From NCBI GenBank assembly GCA_037976565.1, contig CP137683.1, forward strand, positions 9,182,976 to 9,246,975: DNA of 64,000 nt. The letters are read 5' to 3'. The stretch is from Mesocentrotus franciscanus (Eukaryota > Echinodermata > Echinoidea > Camarodonta > Strongylocentrotidae). The position numbers and the translations under genes are program-made. This document shows, in pieces, positions 37,894 through 49,630 of this stretch (position 1 is the stretch's first letter; every line of letters starts with the position of its first letter). Under the pieces are notes generated by a model that saw only the letters and a program-made list of their open reading frames with translations, did no database searches and had not been told where the DNA came from.

Positions 37894-38201
37894 TGTAGAT
37901 CTGTCCAATTTACGCAATGGCTTAAATCTGTTTACGACTATACATGTAAGTCTATAAAGAAAAGGGATATACCGATTGTGAGCCGATAAATATAATTAAT
38001 TTCCATGTACTATTTTCTCTCATTTGTTCACAGACCTTCAGAGATGACTCCTCACTTCCGACAGGTTGATGCAAGACCTCACTATACAGCCTACCAGGAT
38101 TGGAACAGACTGCGATACAGCTTTTGAAAGAAAGACTTTGAATGCATGATCCCGACATGCCCCATTTCAGTCGAGGAGACGGCCGTTTTAGGAGGACAAT
38201 A

Positions 38202-38362
38202 GGGACTTTTAGATTGTATACGACGAGAACGTGGACTGCCACGGTGACATCCTTTTAAGGTAATATGACGTCCTTTTAAGGCACTGCCGGGCACGGGCCA
38301 GTGCCTTGAAAGAATGGCACACGTTGCAGTCCACTACATCGACGTGCAAATCTAAAAGTCCC
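38202..38362. mobile_element. Foldback MITE with TA target sites
   Basis: Terminal GGGACTTTTAGAT and ATCTAAAAGTCCC flank inverted arms of about 60 bp. The centre holds a small hairpin (AAGGCACTG against CAGTGCCTT). TA lies directly outside both ends (38200-38201 and 38363-38364), the duplication expected for Tc1/mariner-type transposition. A second copy's arm forms the first 60 bases of the window. No transposase. Confidence 0.85.
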
Positions 38363-39749
38363 TACTATCCTCAGTTAGCGGGACACGTTCCGCATCGGTG
38401 AACACCCCCCTGACCTTTGAACCACAATAGGCCCTGTGGAGCTACCAGAATGCTCGGTTACAAACTTAGAGCTACCGTGACGGTGGCTTAAGGCTTTATT
38501 CTTTGGATTTTAATCATGAGTGTGGGGGTTCGCATCCCTGTCTGGTGCTTCGAAATATCTTACTCCTTTAGCAATGCATTTACTCTGCACCTGCTCGTCT
38601 CGCCTTTTTTCCTTTAAATTCTTTAATAAATTTATTTTTCATCATTAACTAAAGTCCTTTATTCCTTTTAATTTTGTCGTCAAAGTCCGGAATTTTTTAA
38701 TCTGGTACTCAAAAATTTTCTTTCTTTTTTTTCGGTTGCTGGATTCTTTTTAAAACCACCTATCGTTGGACAAAACTGACAACGTGGCAACTTCTTTTCT
38801 TCCTTTGGTAAATTGGAAAATCTGAGAACTCTTGAAGGAGCTACTTGGACAATTTGTGTCACCTCGTCGGAAAATCTGGTCCGGCATTCTCCCTCCCCTG
38901 CCCCTTCTAAATTGTCAAGAGCAGCCCCTGATCAAAGATCAATTTTGTTCTTCCTCTTTGTGAAGTGTTAGGTGTCGTATATATATATTTTTTGTCTTCT
39001 TTGTCTTTGTCTTTTGAGGAGGGTTGGTCATGATTGAAAAGGAGATTATGACAAACGGCCGTGTCAAAATATTGTGGTATCCATTAATCTGGTGTTAGCA
39101 ATACGCGAACAAGAATTGAAACGAAACCTTTCAAGAATATTGATGGCCTGAGAAGTTTAAGAAGATGTTGAAAATGAATAGAAAAGATGAAACAGCCCCT
39201 AGGGTAAAGTATTCTTCAATTGCTATTGCCTCGAGAAAGAGATGGATGGGCTTTCTTACTGATTAGAAATCGAACATAATACGTGGAGATAGAATGATGC
39301 ATAGTTGTAATCGTATCACCTCGAGTTTTAGAGGTAAAGTTTTAGATTAAAGATAAAATTGAGTTCTGGTCATTCATTTCTCATACAAATTATTGTGTTT
39401 TTAGTTTTTTTTAAAGTCATCAAAACGAATTTTTAATCGACTAAGCGACTAAACCTTGCGAAAAATCATATAGTAACAATGAATAGCACTATACACAGAA
39501 ATTGGTATGTGGGACTTCCCACAAATGTTTGGTCGAAGCTTTTAAGATATTTTCTTGTCATATTTCGAATAACAGAGCATGCGAAGTGGGATAATTTTCA
39601 GGGGGACATTTCTAACATGGTATTCTTCTGCCAGAGAAGAATTTTTAAATGAGAAAAACTCAGAGATTTAACCTTCTCTTTGAAAATATGTCTGAAAGTT
39701 GGCTAGGCCGTTGGGCGTAAATGAATGGTCTCGAGTGTACGTAGGTCTC

Positions 39750-39894
39750 AGGGTGATGTCTACCTGCATGGGAAAGAAAGAGTGTCGGATAGAGGCTGGT
39801 TTCCAATTTTATCGGAATTCAATTGGATACCCGGAAAGATAACTGGGTTACAGCCAGAGAGATGGGGTATGTCAAAGCGAGGGGTGTTACAGAC
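39750..39894 (+). repeat. 178-180-bp satellite, unit 1 (left of the SINE)
   Basis: GGTTTCCAATTTTATCGGAA, then TGGGTTACAGCCAGAGAG, then GTGTTACAGACT corresponds to unit 2 at 40211-40390. The unit is split by the SINE and continues at 40179. Confidence 0.8.
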
Positions 39895-39899
39895 TAATA

Positions 39900-40173
39900 C
39901 CGGTGTGTTGGCTCAGTCAGTAGAGCGTCCGCCTCACAACCGGGAGGTCGTGGGTTCGAACCCCGGCCGCGTCATACCAAAAGACGTTAAAAGATGGAAG
40001 TCGCTGCTACCTTGTTTGGCGTTCAACAATAAGGGGATAGAGCAATGTCGATCTGGCGCTGCTCAGTGGCTGCCGGGCTCACGATCAATTGGGCACAAAG
40101 AATTTCCATTTTCGGTTTAATAAAATTTGGAGTGGACTTTAAAAGATTATTTTGATTTTGATTGATTGATTGA
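39900..40173 (+). mobile_element. tRNA-derived SINE with 5-bp TSD
   Basis: The head 39902-39978 is tRNA-like. It has A box TGGCTCAGTCAGTAGAGC (39909-39926), an anticodon-type loop CTCACAA giving CAC (Val-like), and B box GGTTCGAACC (39953-39962). GGTGT at the start can pair with ATACC at the end, but the other stems are imperfect, so it is not a working tRNA. The body includes TCGATCTGGCGCTGCTCAG and a tail of TGATT units. TAATA on both sides (39895-39899 and 40174-40178) is the target-site duplication. It interrupts a satellite unit. Pol III transcription is inferred from the boxes. Confidence 0.85.
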
Positions 40174-40178
40174 TAATA

Positions 40179-40500
40179 GGGAATATAGTTTTTACAAATA
40201 TACAATTCGAGCTGGTGCCTGCTTGTAAAAGGATGGAGGTGGTTGGAAAGAAGATGGTTTCCAATTTGAGTGGAATTGAGTTGGATACTGTAAAAGATTA
40301 CGGGGTTACACCAAAAAAGATGGGGGTACTTCGTAGGAATGTATGTTACAGACTGATGAGGAATACATCTTTTACAAAATATAAACTCTAACGGGTGTCT
40401 ACTTGTAAAAGGATGGGGGTGGCAGGGAACAGGGTGACTTCCAATTTGAGCGGAATTCAATTATGAGATAGCACCAAGGATGAGAGTTTCAGAAAGGGAT
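40179..40500 (+). repeat. 178-180-bp satellite, rest of unit 1, unit 2 and partial unit 3
   Basis: CTTGTAAAAGGATGG recurs at 40222 and 40402, and TTCCAATTTGAG(C/T)GGAATT at 40258 and 40438, an exact 180-bp step. Because 180 is 60 codons, a 145-codon minus-strand frame stays open across it and repeats its own sequence (FTSRH). This is a repeat artefact. Confidence 0.85.
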
Positions 40501-40871
40501 AAAGCTAGGTGAGTGGTGTTATAGAAAAGTACCATTGATGCGAGGATGGGTTAGCAGCTTTGCTGATGATACAGAATTCTATTAGTTGCGCTGATCCTAA
40601 CATATAATTTAGACTTTTACCAGCATTAAGATTTTGTAAGCAAGGTTCCAAGCTCTAGGGTCTAGAGAAGGAAAAGGAGGGGTATGGTTTAAAACTTTAA
40701 AAATCTGACATAATTGTGCAGACTAACATTTTAAGATTTTTAAAACAATGTTTCTAAGTTTAGTATTTTTTTCTTCGAGAAAAGAGCCATTTGGCCCTTT
40801 CATACAGCGATCCGAAAATGGCGATTTTCACTCACATCAAGCTGTTAGAGTGGGCGTTACGTAGCAATTAA

Positions 40872-41072
40872 AGGCTCGTTCAGATATGCCCTGGTAAAAC
40901 CGCCGCAAAAAAACACGTTTAAATGAAAGGCAAATGCGCGCACCAGAGGTCCTGCGCGTAATGACTGACCTCTGTGTAATAAAATACAGATATTTGAAGC
41001 GAATTACACCTTCCGTCATCGTAAGAAAAAATCCGTCGCGGTTTTGCCCCGTCATAATTATCTGAACGAGGC
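40872..41072. mobile_element. TTAA-flanked MITE family, copy 2 (best preserved)
   Basis: GGCTCGTTCAGATA on the left and TATCTGAACGAGGC on the right, each followed inward by a GCGGTTTT/AAAACCGC block. TTAA is present at 40868-40871 and 41073-41076. The interior matches the 52.8-kb copy over CGCGCACCAGAGGTCCTGCG and neighbouring positions. TTAA targeting is typical of piggyBac elements, but the terminal bases are not diagnostic. Confidence 0.8.
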
Positions 41073-41763
41073 TTAAACTTATACGGTGTATTCGCTGAGC
41101 AACGATTATAAAGATCACAATGTGCATGATAGTGTGAACTGTCCTACTTGAAGTTTTTTCCGCAATTCCTCAGACACACTCCTGTCAATTTAAACATCCA
41201 TTTTCTCTCAATACCCTCTACTTCTGCAGCATAATGGAAGTTGGCACTCCTGACAATTTGAAGCTTTTGTGCGGTTTATCAACTGGAGGAGGAGAAGGAA
41301 GGTGATAAAAGAACAAATTAAGATGATGGATTATGCCCAAGGTCTAGCGAACAATACATTGAAAATGTCAGAAAATGTATGTCATCGCGATGATGCGTCC
41401 CTTACATAAAAATTTACAATGACAAAACCAACAAAAAAATAAAAATAATAATAATAAAAGTAACTTAGCGGCACTTGGGTTTTATAACACACAAGAAAAA
41501 AAAACACTTGACGAGTATCGCAAATCGTGCAAAGTGATGGGCCTTCAATTATTGTGAAAGGTTTAACGCTGCAACACCATGCAACGCCATGTAACGCTAC
41601 GTTGTGCAATGTATGAACTACCAGGAAGTGAATAATTAAGACTTACTTACATGGCAGAATGATTGTTTTTATTTTTCAGTTTTCCTTTAGTAAGGACCTG
41701 TTATATCCCGTTAAAGGCTACGTACATGCCATAATTGCCATGGGATGGCCAGGTACCACTCCA

Positions 41764-41906
41764 AGGCCCTGTTTCATGAAACTTGTTATCAATAACTACT
41801 GATCTATGACAAATCTGCTCACAGCCAATCAAATGCAAGGATTTCAGTATCTTTTAACAATTATCGTAACTTGTTATTGATAACAAGTGTTATGAAACAA
41901 TGCCCA
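41764..41906. mobile_element. MITE, 34-bp TIRs
   Basis: The arms at 41764-41797 and 41873-41906 share TTTCATGAAACTTGTTATCA and its near complement (TGATAACAAGTGTTATGAAA). The core contains CAGCCAATCAAATGCAAGG. It abuts the next MITE at 41911. No coding capacity. Confidence 0.85.
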
Positions 41907-41910
41907 AATC

Positions 41911-42078
41911 GGCACGATTGCAAAGAATTTCGAGAAATGACCAGAAGGGTAATTTCAATATTATATTTTATGCCCCATAGAAATCGTGTTCGAATAACGT
42001 AACACGTCATTGTCTATTGGCACATTTCAATAGCTAATGGACGTGGCTTCTTTTTCGAAAGGCTTTGCGATCGTGTTT
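41911..42078. mobile_element. MITE family with GATCGCA ends, copy 2
   Basis: GGCACGATTGCAAAGAATTT at the left and CGAAAGGCTTTGCGATCGTG at the right are inverted. The body matches 29749-29938 (AACGTAACACGTCATTGTCT, CACATTTCAATAG). Confidence 0.8.
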
Positions 42079-42079
42079 A

Positions 42080-42640
42080 GCACAAAGAATGAACTAACAT
42101 TGCCCTTGTATAACTGCTAGGTGCGATGTTGTGTAGCAGTGTTGAAATTTACTGCTGCCATTCTTATTTGTGTTCGTTTTAATCACAAAACTTTGTGGGA
42201 AAGAGTTGCTTGTTATTAATGATTATATCAATCTATTTTACTGTCTAACCAACTGAAGATTATGTTGGTTATATATATATAAACTAATTCAATTGTTACA
42301 GATTATAAAAAGGAATGTAGTCACTTAGGGTTCGTTTATCATGTATATTTCATACATTATCATTTTTACGCCCTCCATATTTTATACCCGAACTCATTTC
42401 ATTATTTAAAAAAAATATTAATGAATGTATAATGTGTATTAATATACTCGTTCATTTCTTATGAATTGTGTGGAAATGTAGTTTATAATCATCATTTTAA
42501 TACATTTGTATTTCTTTTATCTTTATTCATTTTTAAATCATTCGTCTATAATAATTTATTGTATATATAAATATAATTTTTACTAAAAGGATTTGATCAC
42601 ATAGTCTGCGCAATATTTATAAATGTGAAATATTGGCTTG
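42080..42640. other. AT-rich DNA, nothing identified
   Basis: No gene, repeat family or RNA seen. Confidence 0.4.
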
Positions 42641-42644
42641 GTCA

Positions 42645-42770
42645 AGGGGAGCGAGAGTGGGAGCGAGAGTGAGAGAGAGAGAGAGAACAAGAGAAGAGGA
42701 GAAGGTGGAGACAGCAAGAGAGGGGGAGATAGAAAGAGAGATAAAAAGAAAGAGAGGGGTGGTGGAGAGT
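42645..42770. repeat. (GA)n-rich tract
   Basis: Interrupted GA repeat with artefactual open frames on both strands. Confidence 0.9.
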
Positions 42771-43269
42771 GTGCGATATAGACTAAAAACAGAAAACGTG
42801 AGGCGGAGACAGGGCCAGAAAGCAACATAAGAAACAAATCTTTTTAACCCCAGAAAACTGTATTTTTAAATAATAAACAATATGAAGAACTACACGTCGA
42901 AGGAAAAGACAAACTTAAAAGTTCTATGATGGAAATTGAAATAAAAAGTGACCAAAATTTTGACAAAATGTTCTACAAATAATAGATTTATACCGTATTC
43001 AAGTACTCATTGCTGACCCCCAAAAAAAAAAAAAAATTAATGGAAACAAGCAGGACCTAGAAAATACTGTATGTGTAAGGAGGAGGCGGAGGGGGGTTCT
43101 GACCTAAACGCTAAGTTGTTTGTTTTTCTTTTATCTCGTCATCGATTTTCGAATTTACAGACATATATTGAATTCCATTAGAAAGTAAGGAAATGGAAAA
43201 CATTTAATATAATTTGCGATTTGCTAACAAGGCTTTAGATATTCCAAAAAGTTTGGAAAGTGGGGTTGT

Positions 43270-43325
43270 CATGCCCCCTCCCCCTCCTCCTCCTTTCCTC
43301 CTCCTCTTCCTCCTCCTCCTCCGAC
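43270..43325. repeat. (CCT)n tract
   Basis: CCT/TCC triplets. Confidence 0.85.
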
Positions 43326-44805
43326 CCTGATCAGAACCAATCAACGAAGCGCCATACTCGAATCAACCCTTCTCGACCTCGCTGTCACCAATCAAGAGCA
43401 ATTTACCCTCCTTCAACTCCTCCAAATCTGACAAACGTGCATCACTTTATCAATTGAGCAATGGAAAGAGGTGGATCCAGTTTTCAGAATTCATCCAGAA
43501 AGGGGGAGGCACGATCCGAAAACGTTCTCATGAAAAAACAAAGTTAACCAGATGTTTCTTGGTCCGTTAGGGTAAAACAAAAACTAAAAGGAAGGGAGGG
43601 TCATCATCAGACAATTAAGAAGGTGGGCATTTCGCGTACTTCAGATATGCTACGTAGGGGGAGGCAATGCCTAACCGTGGAAACCCCCTCCTCCACCTCG
43701 ACACAGTAATGGGCACTGTGTCGTTAAGTGACCTTACCAGCAAAATTACTCCATACAGAAACGATCAGGAGGAGAGAGAGGAATTGAGAGAATATATAAT
43801 ATGTCATCACCCACATTTCATGTTTCATTTGAAGCGTTTACCAACTTACCAACTTGTTATCGTTCGAAGGCTACTGAATTGGAAGTTATTGAACTGTCGT
43901 TAGAAATTGCCTGGGTTTAACGAATACCCAAATTACTTTTATAAGGATGGGTGAATACCGATATTGGCACGTAGTTTGAATGAATTCGATACACAACGCA
44001 TATATTTGGTAAACAACAATATATATTTCTGGAATTCTTGAATGCTTCCAACCTACCTCTCCCACTGCCGCCCCTCCCCAAATTACAGGACCTTTTCAGA
44101 GGGTCGACGAAACTTCTGAAATCATGTTCCTGGGAAATAATTGTCCGCTTAAAATTCTTCCCTCCCCCTCACACCGTTTCACAATTCTAGATCCGCTCTT
44201 GTTTAAGAATACCCGGAAAACATTCTCGCAGATCTTCTTTCAAGCAGTTATATCCATCGTACACCCAATGAACCAAACACCATAACCTATAAATATGGAA
44301 CGTGTCAGATTATTTTCCTAACAATTATTTGAAATGAATGCTCTGCATCCGGTGATAACAGTTCTGCAAATTTCATTTTTTACATCCCTCAGATCGTCGT
44401 ATATTTCTATTAAGATGAAACAGCAATATTTTCAGGTCAAGTCAACAGATCATAATCTGATATGTGTTCTCATTTTAATTGGAAATATCAAAGTATCATA
44501 AGTAGGTCGCAATGACACGAAGTGATTCGATCATTTCATTGTTATTTGTGGAGTGCAATATTACTACATCTCCGTGGAGAGAAATAATAATTCAATCATT
44601 TCCTTGTTATTTGTAGAGAGCAAACATTCACAGTTTAATTGTCTCGGAGTCACTGCTGTAATCCATTCCTGTTTTGGCTTCTTTTCCTCATCCGTATCAA
44701 TTTATTCAAACGCATGTTATGAATGCGGTTGTAGATAGTGACGTATCCAGACATTCGCCTTAAAAGGGCAAAATCTATATATCTACTGCGAGCTATATAA
44801 TACAT

Positions 44806-44945
44806 AATAATAATAATATTGGGTTCTTGTATAGCGCTCATATCTGTCAGACTTGACACTCCTGGCGCTCCCGATTATTACCCTGGCTTTAGTTCAGGAA
44901 GTTGGGTACCAGTTGTGTGTGCATGGGATGGGTTATCGCTAAAAA
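44806..44945 (-). mobile_element. SINE or LINE 3' end with (ATT)n tail, minus strand
   Basis: On the minus strand: ACTGGTACCCAACTTCCTG, then AGCCAGGGTAATAATCGGG, then GAGCGCTATACAAGAACCC, then ATT repeats. A GCGCTATA-type end followed by ATT repeats also occurs at 61765-61873. Confidence 0.6.
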
Positions 44946-45074
44946 TATACTTTTGTGGGTAAGAAAATATAAGTCTTTAAACGCTGTGTTTATATCTAAC
45001 TTTCGTTTCCCTGTGCAATCGTACAATTATTGACTAATAAAATACTGTTGTAAAGATTTGCTACTGTCCAACCA

Positions 45075-45145
45075 GGTTTAAATGGGTGCCTATAGCAATT
45101 GCTGGGGTAATAATAATTGCAGGTCCGATGTGGCAACCCTGAGAA
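45075..45145 (+). mobile_element. Fragment of a similar SINE
   Basis: AAATGGGTGCCTATAGCAAT, then GGGGTAATAATAATTGCAGG resembles the GGTACC..GGGTAATAAT core at 44.9 kb. It is short and diverged. Confidence 0.4.
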
Positions 45146-45258
45146 ATAAGACCAATTATCATAATTATTTATTTTTTAGATAAAACAGAAAACAAGGCAA
45201 AAGGTGGCTGCACTGTCAGGTGATACAAAACTTCCCCTTGCACGTACTTTAAACGGTT

Positions 45259-45588
45259 CTAGGACACCTATCCCCTGGACAACCACCCACGGATAACCAC
45301 CCCTAGGATAACCACCCTCAAGAACAGCTACCCCCTAGGACAACTACCCCCTAGGGCAACCACCCTCTAGGACGACTACCCCCCTAAGACAACTACCCCG
45401 GACAACTACCCCAGACAACTACCCTAAACCACCTAGGACAACTACCCCTCGGACAACTACCCCAGACAACTACCCACTAGGACAACTACCCCCGACAACT
45501 ACCTCCTAGGACAACCATCCTTTAGGACAACAACCCCCGGACAACTATCCTAGGGGTAGTTGTCTGGGAGGTAGTTGTCCGGGGGGTA
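45259..45588 (+). repeat. 13-18-bp minisatellite with an inverted end
   Basis: About twenty variable units of TAGGACAACTACCCC run to about 45550. The last two units are on the opposite strand (GGGGTAGTTGTC and GAGGTAGTTGTCCGG), giving a strong hairpin centred at CCTAGG near 45550. Confidence 0.9.
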
Positions 45589-45766
45589 CCAGTGGAGGAA
45601 ATGAAATGAAATGTCCGAGCTATCAGTCACTAATCCACAAATGTTGTACGGCACATGCTGCGGTAACCGTTGCCTGCACTAACCGAATCGTAACTTCACC
45701 CCTGGAGCAAACACTGTTGCTAACCTTAAACACTCCGTCGGCTTCCCGCAAGAAGGCCGTATAAAT

Positions 45767-45916
45767 CTGCAGTCACACCGCCATACCGACTCCACACCGA
45801 CTCCACACCGACTCCACACCGACTCCACTCCGACCAATTATGGCTATTGGGGGTAATGTGATATTTTGTTCGGTCTGTAGTCGGGCTGGGGTTGGTCTCG
45901 TTGGTGTGACTGAGGT
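45767..45916. mobile_element. CTCAGTCACAC MITE family, copy 1
   Basis: GCAGTCACACCG at the left and TGGTGTGACTGAGGTAT at the right are inverted ends. It holds a four-unit 12-bp repeat, CCGACTCCACAC (45788-45831). The core GACCAATTATGGCTATTGGG with GGGTAATGTGATATTTTGTT is shared with copy 2. Confidence 0.75.
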
Positions 45917-46199
45917 ATAAAAGCTATGGGTTGTAGGAACGGTCTTCTTGCGAGCAGCCGTCGCTAACCTAAATGCAAAGTGTCATTCGTCATGTGATGT
46001 AATAATATGTCAGCATGCATTTATGCAGTGGCGCATCTACAAAGTGACGCCCCCATTAGGGAAACGGGAAAAGATGGGGTGGGGACTGGAAGAGGCAAAT
46101 AGGATTCACTGGAATCCATTGTCGGCACATATCAAAATGTATCAAAACAAGTTGTACTAAGGCATGTGCGTTTCACTCTGGTTGGGGTGCATTTCTCCC

Positions 46200-47060
46200 A
46201 TTTAATTTTTTTTTGTATTGGGTTCCCCCTCCCCCTTCTGATAACCTTTGCGCTCAAATTGATATCATATTATAGGTCAATATCTACAATTTTACAAACA
46301 ACAATGTATTGAAATCCATATAAATTCAATTCAGTTCAATTCAAATAATTTCATTTCCATAACTCAATCAAAACATGAAAAGAAATGCTTACATTTGCAA
46401 TTAAAAAAAAATATATATTTGTAATTATCAGTCTTAACTGTCGACAAGTATATAATCAAAGCACTTTAGGATACAACATATATGAGCATATATCATAAAT
46501 TAAGTAGAATTTTAAAAAAAAGGAGAAATCCACTAAAAGGCAGAGCTTGCGCTATTTGTGTGGATTACCCCCCCCCCCAAAAAAAAAAGGAAGAAAGAAA
46601 GAAAAATAAAGGGGAAAAAAGAAAAGGACAAGAAAGGAAATAAAAAGGAAAAATGAAGAGATAAAAAACTAATCCATACGTATTTGACAAATAAATACAT
46701 TTTTTTTTAAAGATTAAAAAATACACACATGCAATGTTTGAAAGTATTAGCATTCATAGGCATAAGAAAATCATAAAAACATAAAGAAAATATTAAGAAG
46801 CGAGGGTGAATGAAGAAAGGAAAATCTGGAGGTCGAACATGCATCACCATGACATTTTCAACCTTCTCTCTTGGGTGATATCATCATTCCTCTTGATAAT
46901 ATTCATTGTCCCCCCAAAAATACATATTGAACAAATACAATAACTGCGGAAAACTCGGCCTTCGCATTTATGATGTCGGCTCTCTCAGGTTTCATTAAGA
47001 CTCCGGGCGAGCATTTCTCAATCCGGTGTCTTTTACAGTGTGAGTCAGAAAAGGGAAAAC
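46200..47060. other. A-rich DNA, no gene
   Basis: Contains TTCAATTC repeats (46324-46345) and A-rich tracts. The poly-C/poly-A stretch at 46568-46588 explains the local minus-strand open frame. Confidence 0.45.
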
Positions 47061-47084
47061 TCAGATTCGACCTAAATATAAATG

Positions 47085-47415
47085 CAGAGGTTTCGTGGTT
47101 TGAACACTTGTCTGGAGAGGTGAAGGTTCTGGGTTCAATTCCGGCATGAAGTTTTTGTTCTCAGGCAAGGCATTTAATATACACAACTTCTTTTTGCACC
47201 AAGGTGCTAAACGGGTACTCGGTAGGATGCAAAACGTTAATGTGGTTGAGTTGGCTTGTCTGCGCTTGTAAAATGGCGCCTCCCCAGGGAGCGGAGCGTG
47301 CGCAATATTACATGTACATGTGCGGATTAGCAATTTAATCCAATGACCGGAATAATGATAATGTTAACGGCTTATAAACGTAGTAATAAGCGCCATAACA
47401 TATTACTATTATTAT
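47085..47415 (+). mobile_element. tRNA-derived SINE, probable
   Basis: GTGGTTTGAACACTTGTCTG and a B box GGGTTCAATTCC (47131-47142) suggest a tRNA-like head. The body has CTAAACGGGTACTCGGTAGG and GTAATAAGCGCC and ends in ATT repeats (47401-47418). The GGGTA..GGTAG..(ATT)n style resembles the elements at 44.9 kb and 61.8 kb. Confidence 0.55.
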
Positions 47416-47480
47416 TTATGATATATAGGATCTAACAGTCAGTGAATATATTATAGATTTGGTTGAAGATATACCCATCC

Positions 47481-47622
47481 TACCTCAGTCAGAACACCAA
47501 ACCGACCCCAAACCAGCTCTAAACCGACCGATTCTTGACCAATTGGGGGTAATACAATATTTGTTATTTATTTGGTCATTTGTCTGTCTGGTTTTGATCT
47601 CGTTTGTGTGAATGTTGTCATA
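47481..47622. mobile_element. CTCAGTCACAC MITE family, copy 2 (diverged)
   Basis: CCTCAGTCAGAACACC at the left and TCTCGTTTGTGTGAATG at the right. The core GACCAATTGGGGGTAATACA matches copy 1 with a short deletion. Confidence 0.65.
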
Positions 47623-48579
47623 GCCTGTGATGTTTTCTTTCATTCTGCACCTCGATAAAACAAAAAATACGGCTTCACATTTGAAGGATATCCTGTCACT
47701 ATAAAATTGAATAATGTGCATCAAACACAATTTGTCTTTTGGGGGGGTTCTCTCGAACCCCACAACCCCTAGACTGTATGTCTATGAGCCTTTATAATAC
47801 ATTTCAGCAATGTCACAAGATTTCTTTTTTAAAAGGGGCTTGACTATACATTTCTCTCTTCTGACGCACACTGTATTTCTACTTTTTTCATAAGACGGGA
47901 AAATCATTTCCACGAAATGGAGATTTTATGAATCCCCTAACATTCTATTTATAATAAAACACGAGACGCAGACGTGTTTCTTATACAAAACGGATAACAT
48001 TGTATGGGAATCGGGTTATGAACATGCACTCAATAAAAATATTTAAACAAATTATCAGAGTAATAGCGTTCCTTGGGCAATGCCTCCGAGATGAAGAAAT
48101 TGGAATGATGACTTGTACTGGATGACAAGTACAAAAGAAAACAAGAGGGAGATGAAAAATAAGTCATCTCAAAAGAATCGTAAGAGGGAGTGAGGGATGG
48201 AGATTGGAATTGATGAAAAACGATCAGAAACATGCTGTATTTATAAAGCTTTTTTCACAACAGGCATGAAGAAACTGAAAGAGACAAAAACGTAAAAGCA
48301 CACCGCGAATCAGATAGTAATATGTATGTTATTCCAACTAATCAAATAACAATATTCGCATACGAATTTCCCAACAATTTGATAAAGATCAGAATTCAAT
48401 TCAACCGCAGTAAAATATTTCACCAGACGATATTCAAAAACGTAACTCATTTACAAAGTCGAAATGAATCCACTATATAAGGTTCCCGAATTGGTAGACC
48501 ACATGGAGACTATCTCGTAATAAAGTTTTCAGTATTAAAACCTAGGAATTCAAATAAAAATTCTTGAGTTCTAGATTTC

Positions 48580-48758
48580 GAAAGAGAGAGAGGGGGAGAG
48601 GGAGAGAGAGAGAGAGAGAGAGAGAGTGGAGAGAGGGGAGAAGGAAAGAGGAAAAAATAGAAAAAGCAAATAGGAAGAAAGATAGACATAATGAGATGAA
48701 TAGGGAGAAAATGAACGAGAATCAAAGAAAAACAAAGTAACAGGGAATAATCAGATGG

Positions 48759-48789
<31 letters not shown>

Positions 48790-48800
48790 GACAGTCAGAC
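48580..48800. repeat. (GA)n microsatellite
   Basis: GA runs at 48580-48660 and 48762-48795. Confidence 0.9.
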
Positions 48801-49630
48801 GCAAAAACAACTACAAATAGGCCTAGTGAGAGAAGAACAAAGAAGGAGATGATGGAAAAGATAAGAAAGGGAAATGTTTAGGTCATGAGGCAGAAAATAT
48901 GGAAAACAAGACGAAAAGCCAACGGCAAGGGGGGGGGGGATCAAATTTAAAATTTCATATTCCTCTTCCGTCATTTCCATGATCTCATCATGATCAATAA
49001 AATAATACCAAACAGACGAATGTGATAAAAGCGGTTATGTAAAAAATTCACATAAAAACTGAAAATAAGCGCATATTTCTAAAACAAAGTAAAGTCTTTT
49101 CCCCTTATCTTTGGAAGATTGAAGATTTATAACACTAAATACGGTAATTTCTTTTGGTTGACACTTTCTACTATATCTTTACTACCTTAAAAAATTACTG
49201 GGTACTAATTGCCATGAGGGTAATTATGCATCCGACCAACTTCGGGTATTTCTCTTTTAACGAAACTTGTGTAATGTTTTGCCCATTTTGAAATAATTAC
49301 TCTATATTTTGACCCTAATTGGACAATGATTATATCAAGTTTGGTAAAGCGATCCCCCAAAGTTAGCTGGATATAGAATCACCAGTGTGCTGAGCAAATT
49401 TTACCAATACTTTTATGAGTGTAACCACAGTCAATGCTTTAAAATAGTTGAATATTACTTTTAGATCTGCTAGTGTAGACGTATTTCCAACAAAAATAAA
49501 GAAGTTCCTAAGCAATCAAGTAGATGGACCCATGTTTAAGACTCACTGTAAACATGACAATAGTAGGAGTTTTTTAAATCTCTCTTTGCTAGAGGATTTG
49601 TTTTTTCTACTCCCTTGTGTTGGTTATTAA

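Noticed and set aside
39902..39978. Functional tRNA-Val (CAC)
   Set aside because: The acceptor pairs only partly, several stems have mismatches, and the sequence continues into a SINE body with a TSD.
40023..40460. 145-codon minus-strand open frame, the longest in the window
   Set aside because: It reads across the SINE tail and the 180-bp satellite. The peptide repeats itself every 60 residues because 180 is a multiple of three.
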